In this document: one piece after another, positions 8,239-17,222 of the stretch | How the letters are laid out: the number at the start of each line of letters is the position of its first letter | Numbering within the stretch: the stretch's first letter is position 1 | Origin: Tychonema sp. LEGE 07203 | GTDB taxonomy: Bacteria > Cyanobacteriota > Cyanobacteriia > Cyanobacteriales > Microcoleaceae | Reading direction: 5' to 3' | NCBI RefSeq assembly: GCF_015207285.1 | Contig: NZ_JADEXD010000026.1 | Location: 1-50,089, forward strand | Length of the DNA: 50,089 bases | Notes under the pieces: generated by a model | Databases searched by the model: none | The model's input: only the letters and a program-made list of their open reading frames with translations | Told to the model about the DNA's origin: nothing | Program-made: the position numbers and the translations under genes

Positions 8239-9720
8239 ATGGCTGCCATTAAACAAGACGCTGTATTGATTCAAGCCGCCAAGACTGGCAATATTATTCA
8301 CGTCCAAGCTTTACTCGCTAAAGGCGTTGACGCTAATGCCAAAGACTCTGAGGGGACAACGGCTTTGATGTTTGCCGCCCAAAAGGGCTATACGGAAATC
8401 GTGCGTATTTTACTAAACAATGACGCTAACGTCAACCTCGCGAGCAGGCGTTTTGGGCTGACGGCTTTGATGCTGGCCGCCGCTCACAAACAGGCTGATG
8501 TTATGCGGCTGTTGTTGGCTGCGGGGGCTGATGTTGATGCAAAAAATGATGATGGAAGTACGGCTTTGATGGCGGCTTCTCTCAAAGGCGATATTGATGT
8601 TGTCCGGCTTTTACTGAATGCTAAAGCTGATGTGAATGTCCGAGATAAAGATGGAGATTTTGCTCTAAAAACAGCGGTTTTATCGGGTTGCGAAACTGTT
8701 GTGAAAGCTTTGGCTGGTGCGGGTGCTGTTGCTGACAATTCTCTGCTATTTTTAGCTGTCAGTCAAGGTAGCGCTGAAATTGTCCGAATTTTGCTCGATC
8801 GCGGTGCGGATGTTAATGTTAAAAATATTGAGAGCAAAACTGCTTTGATGCAGGCTGCAACGGCGGGAAATTTAGCGGTTGTCGAGGTGCTGTTGGCGGA
8901 TGGTGCTAATGTGGAAATTCGCGACAAAGATGGCGAAACTGCTTTAACTTTGGCTGCTGATTTCGGCAATATTGATGCGGTGCGAGCTTTGCTGGGTGCG
9001 GGCGCTGATGCGAATGTGAAAAATGGAGATGGGGGCACGGCTTTGATGGCGGCGGCTGCTGGGGGAAATTTGCCGATCGCACGTATATTACTTGATGCTG
9101 GCGCGGATATCAACGCTAAGGACAGAGATGATGAAACTGCGTTGAATTTTGCGGTGGTTGAAGGCTGCGAAGATGTGGTGGAATTGCTCTTAAACCGAGG
9201 TGCTACTGTCGGAGCCAGAAATCGGTTGGGCGATACGCCTTTGATGGTGGCGGCTGTTCACGGTCACAGCAATATCCTATCGGCTTTGCTGCAAAAAGTC
9301 AACACAAATCAGGCTGATTTTCTGAATGCTAAAAACTTTGGGGAAACGGCTTTGACGCTGGCTGCAGTTCACGGACATACTGAGGCTGTGAAGGTTTTGC
9401 TCGACGGCGGTGCTGATGCAAATGTCCCGGCAGATTTGGGGAAGACGGCTTTAATGAAGGCGTGCGATCGCGGTTATTTGGCGATCGTCCAATTATTAGT
9501 CGAAAAAGGCGCAGATGTCAACTTGCTGGATGAATCCGGCGCAAGTGCTTTAATGTGGGCCGCCCATCGGGGTTATGCTGATGCAGTCAAGATTTTAATC
9601 GCCGCCGGTGCAGAATTAAATCACAAGAATCCCGGCAATTATACAGCTTTAATGCTGGCTGAGTTTAAAGGTTATTCGACTGTTGTGAAATTGCTCAAAA
9701 ATGCCGGAGCACAGGAATAA
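8239..9720 (+). CDS. Ankyrin repeat protein (about 14 repeats)
   Basis: 493 aa made almost entirely of 33-aa ankyrin repeats with the usual G-TALM-AA-GH--IV-LLL--GAD-N--D pattern, starting near residue 6. Ankyrin arrays are protein-binding scaffolds; no catalytic domain, signal peptide or membrane segment is present, so it is presumably cytosolic. One repeat, near residue 170, is degenerate (DNSLLFLAVSQG), and one has a longer finger loop (QKVNTNQADFLNAKN, near residue 355). Starts with ATG after a spacer with no strong RBS. A second, shorter ankyrin protein lies at 43005-43481. The binding partner cannot be inferred. Confidence 0.93.
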   Translation: MAAIKQDAVLIQAAKTGNIIHVQALLAKGVDANAKDSEGTTALMFAAQKGYTEIVRILLNNDANVNLASRRFGLTALMLAAAHKQADVMRLLLAAGADVDAKNDDGSTALMAASLKGDIDVVRLLLNAKADVNVRDKDGDFALKTAVLSGCETVVKALAGAGAVADNSLLFLAVSQGSAEIVRILLDRGADVNVKNIESKTALMQAATAGNLAVVEVLLADGANVEIRDKDGETALTLAADFGNIDAVRALLGAGADANVKNGDGGTALMAAAAGGNLPIARILLDAGADINAKDRDDETALNFAVVEGCEDVVELLLNRGATVGARNRLGDTPLMVAAVHGHSNILSALLQKVNTNQADFLNAKNFGETALTLAAVHGHTEAVKVLLDGGADANVPADLGKTALMKACDRGYLAIVQLLVEKGADVNLLDESGASALMWAAHRGYADAVKILIAAGAELNHKNPGNYTALMLAEFKGYSTVVKLLKNAGAQE

Positions 9721-10138
9721 ATATCGCATCACGGGAGATGCAGATGCAGGCGGCGGTTGAAACCAGGTTTACAAAAACTTTCGTCCGCCTCCGCAAATTG
9801 AAGAAAATGCAGTCTCAAGAAAAAAACGTAATGTTAACCATCCATTCTTCAACCCCTCTCAGATCGGGTTTTGTTTGTGCAAACCTGGTTTTAGATCGAA
9901 TCCTCTCTTCATCGGAATAGTAATATCGTTGACCGTTGCATCGGAATGATTTAACCTTACTAGAACACAGAGAACACAGAGAGATTAGAGAGAAATTAAT
10001 AATTCTGATGCTAACAGAATTGATATAAATTAACTGTTAACAGTTAACAGTTAACATCACCAGAAGTGCAACCGGAATTGATATTAACCGCCGTTTTATC
10101 TTTACTTTACGCACCCAGATTAACCCGCAAATCTTGTC
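9721..10138. other. Intergenic region with dispersed repeat sequences
   Basis: No gene. It contains a degenerate GCGGTTGAAACC/GGTTTA motif (9751-9775), one copy of the GATTTAAC...ACACAGAGA dispersed repeat (about 9930-10003), a short TTAACTGTTAACAGTTAAC palindromic tandem (10028-10056), and a GTGCAACCGGAATTGATAT motif (10067-10085) shared with 35515-35540 in reverse orientation. Confidence 0.6.
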
Positions 10139-11077
10139 TCAATCCGCTTTCCGCACCCAGCCGTTAATAGTAAAGCGACTGTCAGCAAAAGCTTTCGAGG
10201 GACAGCTAACTGTCAAAACTTCGTGCATATAGCGGCTGAGAAAAAATACGATGCTGTTATTCCGAGGTTCGACAGTTCTGAAAGTGTCGGCCGCCACATA
10301 AAAATTGTTCTCGACTTTGCTATCGTAAATCAGCAATTCGCCACCGGAAAAAGCCTTGGGTTCTCGATAGAAATAGTAAACGTAAGTAAAAAATCTGCTG
10401 GCGGTATCGGGTGAGCCGCTGTCGTTGTGCAGTTTATAAAAGTTGTTGTCATTGTGCATGGTTAGCTGAGCTTCTATATCACCAAGCGGAAATGACGGGA
10501 TATTTAATTTTCGCAGCACGTCGGGGAGAATTCCTTTAATGCGATTCACGATCAGTGTTGAAAATTCGGGAAATGAGTGGAGTACCATCGAACGGCGGTA
10601 ATCTTCGGCATTTGTTGAGGTGCTGGTAGTCACAAATTCTGATTCTTTTGCTAACACATATTTGATTAGTTTGTTCTTTTCGGCTGGTGTCAAAAAGTTG
10701 TCTATTTGGGCGTAGCGAGATATTAAGTCGTCATTTACAGGCGCGGGTGCGGGGATTTCTGCGGGAATTTCTGCGGGAATTTCTGCGGGAGTTGCTGGCT
10801 GCTGCGGTTGCAGTTGCTGCAAGTAAATTGGGGGTTCAGTGACTAATCCGACTAGGTGTTCGCTGGGGAAAGAAAGGGCGGATCGCCCGTCGTCTATGGG
10901 GATTTGAAATAAGGTGGAAAAACCTACTGTGGGTTGGGTGCGATCGACTAATGTTTTGACAAGGTTGTGCAATAATGGTGTATCGGATTTGAGAATGACT
11001 GTACACTGATGTCCGCCGGCGAGCAGAATTTTAACTTTTACGTTTTGGGGTTGAATTTGCTGTTGAGTGTAAGTCAT
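10139..11077 (-). CDS. 2-oxoglutarate/Fe(II)-dependent oxygenase (prolyl 4-hydroxylase-like)
   Basis: 312 aa. The C-terminal double-stranded beta-helix domain (~118-310) shows the iron ligands HxD (His217, Asp219 in KLHND), distal His285 in YMHEV, and the 2-oxoglutarate-binding Arg301 in SRFTINGW. FSGGELLIYD (243-252) is typical of P4H-type hydroxylases. An N-terminal ~90-residue region (VKILLAGGHQCTVILKSDTPLL) is separate and unrecognised, joined by a proline linker of AEIP units (97-112) encoded by 12-bp tandem repeats. The substrate is unknown; protein or peptide hydroxylation is possible. It stands alone, with repeat-rich spacers on both sides. Confidence 0.85.
   Translation of the reverse strand: MTYTQQQIQPQNVKVKILLAGGHQCTVILKSDTPLLHNLVKTLVDRTQPTVGFSTLFQIPIDDGRSALSFPSEHLVGLVTEPPIYLQQLQPQQPATPAEIPAEIPAEIPAPAPVNDDLISRYAQIDNFLTPAEKNKLIKYVLAKESEFVTTSTSTNAEDYRRSMVLHSFPEFSTLIVNRIKGILPDVLRKLNIPSFPLGDIEAQLTMHNDNNFYKLHNDSGSPDTASRFFTYVYYFYREPKAFSGGELLIYDSKVENNFYVAADTFRTVEPRNNSIVFFLSRYMHEVLTVSCPSKAFADSRFTINGWVRKAD
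10748..10793 (-). repeat. 12-bp tandem repeats encoding the AEIP linker
   Basis: The unit GCGGGAATTTCT (plus strand) occurs about three to four times in frame and gives the Ala-Glu-Ile-Pro repeat in the oxygenase linker. Such simple linkers expand and contract by slippage. Confidence 0.85.
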
Positions 11078-11144
11078 AATTTTTTAAGGACGCAACTGGG
11101 AAGTCGTTAGGATATAACAGTTTTGATTGGTGTCACAGTCTTTT

Positions 11145-11300
11145 TGATCCCCCCTAACCCCCCTTAACAAGGGGGGGACAAGAGTGTCATAATCTCCCGT
11201 CTTAGTAGGGGATAAGAGTGTCACAGTCTCCCCTCTTAAGACGGGATAAGAGTATTCTCAAAGTCCCCCTTCTTAAGGGGGATTTAGGGGGATCGAGACT
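11145..11300 (+). repeat. CCCCCT-rich inverted-repeat element, long copy
   Basis: Ends GATCCCCCCTAACCCCCCTT and, inverted, AAGGGGGATTTAGGGGGATC, with internal direct repeats of roughly 40 bp (AAGAGTGTCA-AGTCTCCC-TCTTA). A shorter copy in opposite orientation lies at 15607-15691; the two share both termini. It is noncoding and lies between the 2OG oxygenase start and the purH stop. Confidence 0.85.
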
Positions 11301-11407
11301 CTGCTATCAACGAGAGATACAAAGAATTTTAGACTTAAGTTAAGACCCCCGAACACTATTGTATCCCTACCCTATGATACACAATTGAAAATTGCTAGGT
11401 ATGTTTC

Positions 11408-12952
11408 CTAATGCAAAAAGTGGCGGATATCGGTGAACATCATTGTAATTCCGAGTTGGTTGGCTGCTTCGATCGAATCTTTATCGCGCATACTACCTCC
11501 CGGTTGGACGATCGCAATTATCCCCGCGCCCGCCGCCGTTTTTACGGAATCGTCGAAGGGGAAGAAGCCGTCGCTAGCCAAAATCGCTCCTTGACTCTTT
11601 TCTCCTGCTTGTTCCAATGCTAGTTTAACCGATCCGACGCGGTTCATTTGTCCCGCACCGACACCGATTGTAGTGCGATCGCGCGTCACAACGATCGCAT
11701 TAGATTTAACGTGTTTCGCTACCTTCCAAGCAAACAGCAATTCTTCCAACTCTTCAGCAGTCGGCTGTTTCTCAGTAACTGCGCGCCAATTGCTAGTTTC
11801 TTCTACTGCATTGTCTGACTCTTGAACCAGCAAACCACCTGCAATAATTTTAACAGTTTGCGGCGGCCCTTGAGTCAAATCCGGCAAAATCAAGACTCGA
11901 ACTTTCGCCTTTTTCTTGATAATTTCTTCCGCTTCCGGTTCGCACCCCGGCGCGACAATACATTCTAAAAATGTTTTGGTTAACGCCGTTGCGGTAGCAG
12001 CATCAATCGGGCGGTTGAGGGCGACAATGCCACCGAAAGCTGAGACTGAATCGGTGTCGAAAGCTTTTTGATACGCTTCGGAAATAGTTGTTCCCAAGGC
12101 TGTACCGCAAGGATTTGTATGCTTGAGAATAGCGGCGGCGGGAGTCTCTGGAAATTCTACAATCAGCCGCCTTGCTGCTTCTAAATCTACTAAATTATTG
12201 TAGCTTAATTCTTTGCCTTGCAGGATGGTGCTAGTCGTCCAGCCTGTGGGCGCACTTCCGCTTTGATACCAGGCGGCTGCTTGGTGGGGATTTTCGCCGT
12301 AGCGGAGTGTTTGCAGCTCTGTTCCCGACACGTTAAAATCTTGTGGTAGCTTCGATTCTGGCTCGGATTGGCTGCTGAGATAATTTGCGATCGCGCGATC
12401 GTAGTTTGCTGTATGTTTGAAGGTTTCCAGCGCGCACTTTTCCCGGAATTTTAAAGAAGCTTCCCCGCCGTTTTCCCGCAGTTCTGCTAAATAAGTATTG
12501 TACTGGTCGGGATTGCACAAAACTGTCAAATGAGCGTGGTTTTTAGCTGAAGCTCTCAGCATCGCGGGCCCGCCGATATCTATCTGCTCGATCGCCTCTG
12601 CTAGAGTTACTCCCGGTTTAGCAATTGTCTGTTCAAACGGATACAAATTTACTGCAACTAAATCGATCGCCCGAATTTGATTTTCGCTTAAATCTGCGAT
12701 GTCTTGCGCTACATCGCGGCGCGCTAAAATACCTCCGTGGATTCGCGGGTGAAGTGTTTTGACTCGCCCTCCCAAAATTTCGGGGGAACCAGTATATTCT
12801 GCAACTTTTGTGACGGGGATTCCGGCTTCTTTCAGGGCGCTTGCTGTCCCGCCGCTGCTAATTATGTCAAATTCAAATTCTTCTACTAAAGTCCGCGCTA
12901 AGTCGATTAGCCCGGTTTTGTTGGATACGCTCAGAAGTGCTAGACGTGCCAT
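11408..12952 (-). CDS. purH: Bifunctional AICAR formyltransferase / IMP cyclohydrolase
   Basis: 514 aa, the usual length. It catalyses the last two steps of purine synthesis: formylation of AICAR with 10-formyl-THF, then ring closure to IMP. The N-terminal MGS-like cyclohydrolase domain starts at ALLSVSNKTG and includes GGRVKTLHPRIHGG (~66-79). The C-terminal formyltransferase domain carries RYGENPHQ, the KHTNPCG catalytic Lys-His region, and the terminal PGGSMRD...MMFTDIRHF. All expected blocks are present. It stands alone in this window; purine genes are scattered in cyanobacteria. No regulatory motif is recognised upstream. Confidence 0.96.
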   Translation of the reverse strand: MARLALLSVSNKTGLIDLARTLVEEFEFDIISSGGTASALKEAGIPVTKVAEYTGSPEILGGRVKTLHPRIHGGILARRDVAQDIADLSENQIRAIDLVAVNLYPFEQTIAKPGVTLAEAIEQIDIGGPAMLRASAKNHAHLTVLCNPDQYNTYLAELRENGGEASLKFREKCALETFKHTANYDRAIANYLSSQSEPESKLPQDFNVSGTELQTLRYGENPHQAAAWYQSGSAPTGWTTSTILQGKELSYNNLVDLEAARRLIVEFPETPAAAILKHTNPCGTALGTTISEAYQKAFDTDSVSAFGGIVALNRPIDAATATALTKTFLECIVAPGCEPEAEEIIKKKAKVRVLILPDLTQGPPQTVKIIAGGLLVQESDNAVEETSNWRAVTEKQPTAEELEELLFAWKVAKHVKSNAIVVTRDRTTIGVGAGQMNRVGSVKLALEQAGEKSQGAILASDGFFPFDDSVKTAAGAGIIAIVQPGGSMRDKDSIEAANQLGITMMFTDIRHFLH

Positions 12953-13649
12953 TGGTTTGAAATTGCGATCGCAAAAATAGACAGGTTATATTCTATATCA
13001 AATCTGTCGGCAGGGACATCATATTAAATCCGGCAGCATCGCAATTGTAAAATCGAGTCAGATCGAATCCGCGCTTCATCGTCCTGTATTCATCTCTTTC
13101 TTGTCTTCCTCTGTATTCTGCCCTAGAAAAGTTAAATCATTCTGATGCAACCAGAAACGGCATGATTTGATAATCGGTAACTATGACTATTCTCGTTAAG
13201 GATGAGCTTGCTTCTGGCAGCGTATTTTTAAAAGTATGTAATATTTTATACTTGACAATTATTTGTAAATATTTATGGTTGGCGCGTCGCTCGCGTTATT
13301 TTGTCCTCTGCAAGCGGGGATTACAAGATTTTTTTCGCCTTCACAGTCCGTCTCCCCGCACAACTTCCCGTGCTGTTGAAATTACTTAGTTAAGTGTAAC
13401 TGAGATGTTGCACCATTCTCAATTACTTGTTTAGGAACAGGCCGGAGAGCCCGTTCTTCACAATGGTCCAAGATGTCAAGTGTAATAGATAATTCGAGGG
13501 CGATCGCTCTAGAATCTTAAGGATATTTTAGGATAAATTATAAAAGTAATGTGCTAGCATGGGTTGTAAATTGTTCGAGTTCTAAACAGAAAAAAAAATA
13601 AAACGATATCAACACTTTAATAAAAAAAATAATTGGATAGGGTTAAAAT
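12953..13649. other. Long intergenic region with MITE and dispersed repeat
   Basis: About 700 bp without a credible gene. It holds a copy (minus strand, ~13082-13165) of the TTGCATCAGAATGATTTAAC dispersed repeat, a MITE with 8-bp target duplication (13400-13477), and A-rich sequence leading to the kinase start. A 68-codon frame at 13183-13389 lacks an RBS and family features. Confidence 0.6.
13400..13477. mobile_element. 78-bp MITE (TIR around ATGTTGCACCATT) with 8-bp duplication
   Basis: Termini GAGATGTTGCACCATTCTCAA and the inverted GACATCTTGGACCATTGTGAA match at 16 of 21 positions. The 8-mer AAGTGTAA flanks both sides (13392-13399 and 13478-13485), consistent with a target-site duplication. 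The centre is a palindrome, AACAGGCCGGAGAGCCCGTT. A related, longer copy is at 43506-43633. No coding capacity. Confidence 0.75.
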
Positions 13650-15542
13650 ATGTTTTTTAAACAAGCAGATTCAGAAAATAAGCTCAGTAATATTAGCAGT
13701 TTCCAGCAAAAAACTGTTAACAACACGATCGATCGAACAAACTGTCAAAATATGCCCGACAAATCAACAGACAAATCGACACAGGCCAACATTGCAGAAG
13801 CTTACAGTCTTAGTTTGTGCGAAATGCAGCAGATGCAACAAGCAATGGAACAGCTAAAGCAGGATTTGAAAGCTAGCGAATCTCGGTTTCGGAATGCGAT
13901 CGAAAAAAATGCAGACGGCATCGCAATCGTCAACAAACAAGGACTTGTCTGTTTTGCCAACCCGTCAGCAGAAGCGCTGTTTAACTGCAAAGCAGAGGAA
14001 CTTTTAGGCAAAGAATTTTTTGGCACTTTGGTAGTAGAAGCTTCAGCTTGCGACATTGATATGGACGCGGATATTATTCCCCAAGCTGGAGAAACAGATG
14101 TAGCAGGAATTCGCGTCGTGCAAACAGAAGTTGAAGTTATTCGCCAGCCGCAAGCAAATGCTGTAGTAGAAGTGCAGGTGGTGGAAACGGAATGGGAAGG
14201 AGAAATGGCTTATTTAGCGACGCTGCGGGACATTACCGATCGCAAGCGCGCCGAAGAAATGCTTTGGTTGTACGATCGGGCTATGGCAGCTACCAGCACC
14301 GGAATTGTCATCTCTGACGCAACTAACCCAGAACATCCAATTATTTATTGCAATCCAGCATTTGAAAGCATGACAGGTTATCGGCGACAGGAAATTATCG
14401 GGAAAAATTGCCGATTTTTGCAAGGAAACGATACAGACTCCGATGCGCTAAAAACCATCCACCAAGCATTGAAAACAGAGAGCGAATGTCAGGTAAGATT
14501 AAAAAATTACCGCCAAGACGGAACCGCTTTTTGGAATGCTTTGTCAATATCTCCAGTGCGCGATAGAACGGGAAACTTAACTCATTTTATCGGCGTACAG
14601 AGAGACATCACCGATCGCAAACAAGCCGAAGAAGCATTGCATAATTCCGAAGCACAAAGCAGAGAACAAGCAGCTCAACTAGCAGCAGCACTAGAAGAAC
14701 TAAAATCCACTCATTCCCAATTAGTGCAGAGTGAAAAAATGTCTAGTTTAGGATTGCTAATTGCCGGAGTCGCTCACGAAATCAACAACCCCGTCAGCTT
14801 CATTTACGGCAATCTCGCTCATCTCAAAAATTATACTCAAGACTTGTTTCACCACCTCGAACTTTACCAACAGCACTATCCCAATCCAGTCGCGGAGATT
14901 CAACAGGAAAGAGAAGATAACGAACTCGATTTTTTAGCTGAAGATTTACCCAGAATCCTGTCTTCAATGAATGTTGGCGTCGAGCGGATTTGCCAGATTG
15001 TGCAGTCGCTGCGGAACTTTTCGCGGCACGACGATTCACAGATGAAACCCGTTAACCTCCACGAAGGTATTGACAGCACGCTGTTAATACTAAATCACCG
15101 CTTGAAAGGAAACGGCGAAATACCGTCAATTGCAATTGTCAAAGAATACGGAAACTTACCACCTGTGGAGTGTTTTGGTGGGCCGATAAATCAAGTTTTC
15201 ATGAATATTCTCAGCAATGCAATTGATGCTTTAGGTGATGGGAATAGTAAGCAAAGTTTTCAACAAATGCGAGACAATCCCAGCCTAATTAGAATTGGCA
15301 CAGAAGTTGTCGGCAGTTTTGTAGAAATCAAAATTTCCGACAACGGCCCGGGAATCAGTGAGGAAGTCAAGCAGCGCATATTCGATACATTTTTTACTAC
15401 CAAACCCGTTGGTAAAGGCACGGGAATGGGTTTGTCAATTAGCTATCAAATTATTGTAGAAAAACACCAAGGCGAATTATATTGCACTTCGGAATTGGGC
15501 AAAGGCACGGAATTTACTATCAAAATGCCGATCGCACATTAG
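13650..15542 (+). CDS. PAS-LOV sensor histidine kinase
   Basis: 630 aa, no membrane segments, so soluble. Order: short coiled coil (~45-80), PAS (~80-200), second PAS with full LOV signature (~208-325), coiled coil (~326-362), HisKA with phospho-acceptor His376 in GVAHEINNP, and HATPase_c with N box (NQVFMNILSNAIDAL), G1 (SDNGPGIS) and G2 (GKGTGMGLS). In the LOV domain GKNCRFLQG places the adduct-forming Cys at 254, with Gln258, Asn286, Asn296 and Gln317 where flavin-binding LOV domains have them. A blue-light input is therefore likely. No response regulator is adjacent; the nearest is at 32068. The output is unknown. Confidence 0.9.
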   Translation: MFFKQADSENKLSNISSFQQKTVNNTIDRTNCQNMPDKSTDKSTQANIAEAYSLSLCEMQQMQQAMEQLKQDLKASESRFRNAIEKNADGIAIVNKQGLVCFANPSAEALFNCKAEELLGKEFFGTLVVEASACDIDMDADIIPQAGETDVAGIRVVQTEVEVIRQPQANAVVEVQVVETEWEGEMAYLATLRDITDRKRAEEMLWLYDRAMAATSTGIVISDATNPEHPIIYCNPAFESMTGYRRQEIIGKNCRFLQGNDTDSDALKTIHQALKTESECQVRLKNYRQDGTAFWNALSISPVRDRTGNLTHFIGVQRDITDRKQAEEALHNSEAQSREQAAQLAAALEELKSTHSQLVQSEKMSSLGLLIAGVAHEINNPVSFIYGNLAHLKNYTQDLFHHLELYQQHYPNPVAEIQQEREDNELDFLAEDLPRILSSMNVGVERICQIVQSLRNFSRHDDSQMKPVNLHEGIDSTLLILNHRLKGNGEIPSIAIVKEYGNLPPVECFGGPINQVFMNILSNAIDALGDGNSKQSFQQMRDNPSLIRIGTEVVGSFVEIKISDNGPGISEEVKQRIFDTFFTTKPVGKGTGMGLSISYQIIVEKHQGELYCTSELGKGTEFTIKMPIAH

Positions 15543-15606
15543 TGTCGGATGCAGCAAGCACCTTACTGTTAAGATAAAACACATTAATAGATATCACTTA
15601 TAGTCC

Positions 15607-15691
15607 AGTCTCGATCCCCCTAAATCCCCCTTAAAAAGGGGGACTTTGACTGCTCTTGTCCCCCCCTTGTTAAGGGGGGCTAGGGGGGATC
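15607..15691 (-). repeat. CCCCCT-rich inverted-repeat element, short copy
   Basis: The reverse complement matches both ends of the long copy at 11145-11300 but lacks its internal tandem units. The AAGGGGG / CCCCCTT arms can form a strong hairpin. It sits between convergent genes (kinase and glcD), where it could also act as a bidirectional terminator. Confidence 0.85.
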
Positions 15692-15733
15692 TCCGGGTGT
15701 AAAAACACGCCCTCAACTCTCATACACAAAGCC

Positions 15734-17209
15734 TTAAAAAACCTCCGCACCCTCCAAATTCTTCATAGTTTCAACCTTAGCCCTCGCCGCTTCCCCGCAA
15801 GTCTTCGGAGTCGGAAACATCTTCCCAGGATTCGCCAAACCTTTCGGATTAAACACCTGACGCACCCACTGCATCGTCTCTAAATCTACCTCCGAAAACA
15901 TATCCGGCATAAAACACTTCTTATCCGCACCGATGCCGTGTTCCCCCGAAAGACTGCCGCCGACTTTCACGCACAGCCTGAGAATTTCCCCGCCCAATTC
16001 TTCCACCTTTTCCAACGCACCTTTTACCGAGTTATCGTACAGAATCAGCGGGTGCAAATTCCCATCTCCCGCGTGAAATACATTCGCAATCCGATAACCG
16101 TATTTCTCGCTCAAACCCTCAATTTCCTTCAAAACATAAGCCATTTGCGTGCGCGGAATTACGCCGTCTTGCACGTAATAATCCGGGCTGAGATGACCCG
16201 CCGCCGCAAAAGCAGCTTTCCGCCCTTTCCAAATTTTCATCCGCGTTTCCGGGTCATGGGCAGTAGTGATATTTCGCGCTCCATTCTGCTTGCAAATATC
16301 GGCGATTCGCTGTTTGTTTGTGGCAACTTCCACTTCTAAACCGTCGATTTCTACGAGCAGAATTGCCGCCGCATCGCGGGGATAACAACCAGTTGCCACC
16401 ACATCTTCTACAGCATTGATGCTGATATTGTCCATGATTTCCATGCCGCCGGGAATAATGCCAGCGCTGATAATATCGGACACCGATTCGCCCGCTGCTT
16501 CGATACTGGCAAAATCCGCCAACAAAACGCAAATCGATTCCGGCGCTTTCAGGATTCGCAAAGTAACTTCCGTGGCGATGCCTAAAGTGCCTTCGGAACC
16601 GACAAATACACCTGTTAAATCGTAACCGGGCATTTCGGGAATTTCGCCGCCGACATCGACAATGGAACCGTCGGGAAGTACCAATTTCAATCCTAAAACG
16701 TGATTGGTTGTAACTCCGTATTTGAGACAGTGAACGCCGCCAGAATTTTCGGCAACGTTGCCGCCAATCGAACAAATAATTTGACTGGAAGGATCGGGTG
16801 CGTAGTAGAAACCTGCGCCGCTAACTGCTTGCGTTACCCAGTTATTAATTACTCCCGGTTGTACGACTACTTGCTGATTTTCTAAGTCTACTTTCAGGAT
16901 TTTTCGCATCAGGGCTGTGACAATCAGCACGCAGTTTTCGACTGGTAAAGCGCCGCCGGAAAGCCCGGTGCCCGCGCCTCTAGCTACCCAGGGAATGGAA
17001 TTGCGATCGCATATTTTGACCAAATCCGCCACTTCCTCGGTAGTTCGCGGCAACACCACCACAGCGGGGCGCTGGCGGTAGCTGGCGAGCCCGTCGCACT
17101 CGTATACAATCAATTCTTCGCGGCGCTGCACTACCCCGTTTTTGCCGACTACGGTTTCAAATTCTTTAATAACGGGTTTCCAGTTGCGTTCGGTTGCTAC
17201 GGCTATCAT
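15734..17209 (-). CDS. glcD: Glycolate oxidase/dehydrogenase FAD-linked subunit
   Basis: 491 aa. The PCMH-type FAD-binding domain is N-terminal (VLPRTTEEVADLVK ~53-66; GAGTGLSGG 78-86; GSEGTLGI). The GlcD-type C-terminal oxidase domain ends with LSGEHGIGADK and FNPKGLANPGKMF. It oxidises glycolate to glyoxylate in photorespiration; in cyanobacteria GlcD acts as a dehydrogenase together with other subunits. The length matches GlcD rather than D-lactate dehydrogenase, though close relatives act on D-lactate. The start lies 13 bp after the DUF6671 gene stop, so the two are probably cotranscribed. Confidence 0.9.
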   Translation of the reverse strand: MIAVATERNWKPVIKEFETVVGKNGVVQRREELIVYECDGLASYRQRPAVVVLPRTTEEVADLVKICDRNSIPWVARGAGTGLSGGALPVENCVLIVTALMRKILKVDLENQQVVVQPGVINNWVTQAVSGAGFYYAPDPSSQIICSIGGNVAENSGGVHCLKYGVTTNHVLGLKLVLPDGSIVDVGGEIPEMPGYDLTGVFVGSEGTLGIATEVTLRILKAPESICVLLADFASIEAAGESVSDIISAGIIPGGMEIMDNISINAVEDVVATGCYPRDAAAILLVEIDGLEVEVATNKQRIADICKQNGARNITTAHDPETRMKIWKGRKAAFAAAGHLSPDYYVQDGVIPRTQMAYVLKEIEGLSEKYGYRIANVFHAGDGNLHPLILYDNSVKGALEKVEELGGEILRLCVKVGGSLSGEHGIGADKKCFMPDMFSEVDLETMQWVRQVFNPKGLANPGKMFPTPKTCGEAARAKVETMKNLEGAEVF

Positions 17210-17222
17210 TAGTAACTTAATT

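Noticed and set aside
8484-9113. Two long minus-strand frames opposite the ankyrin gene
   Set aside because: Ala/Ser-rich shadows caused by the ankyrin repeat periodicity.
13183-13389. 68-codon plus-strand frame in the purH-kinase spacer
   Set aside because: No RBS, stops being protein-like after a few residues, lies in repeat-rich DNA.
12953-13649. Riboswitch or known small RNA upstream of the LOV kinase
   Set aside because: No conserved aptamer pattern recognised; the structure present is explained by the MITE.
15938-16775. Frames opposite or out of phase with glcD
   Set aside because: Shadow frames with Arg/His-rich content; glcD is certain here.
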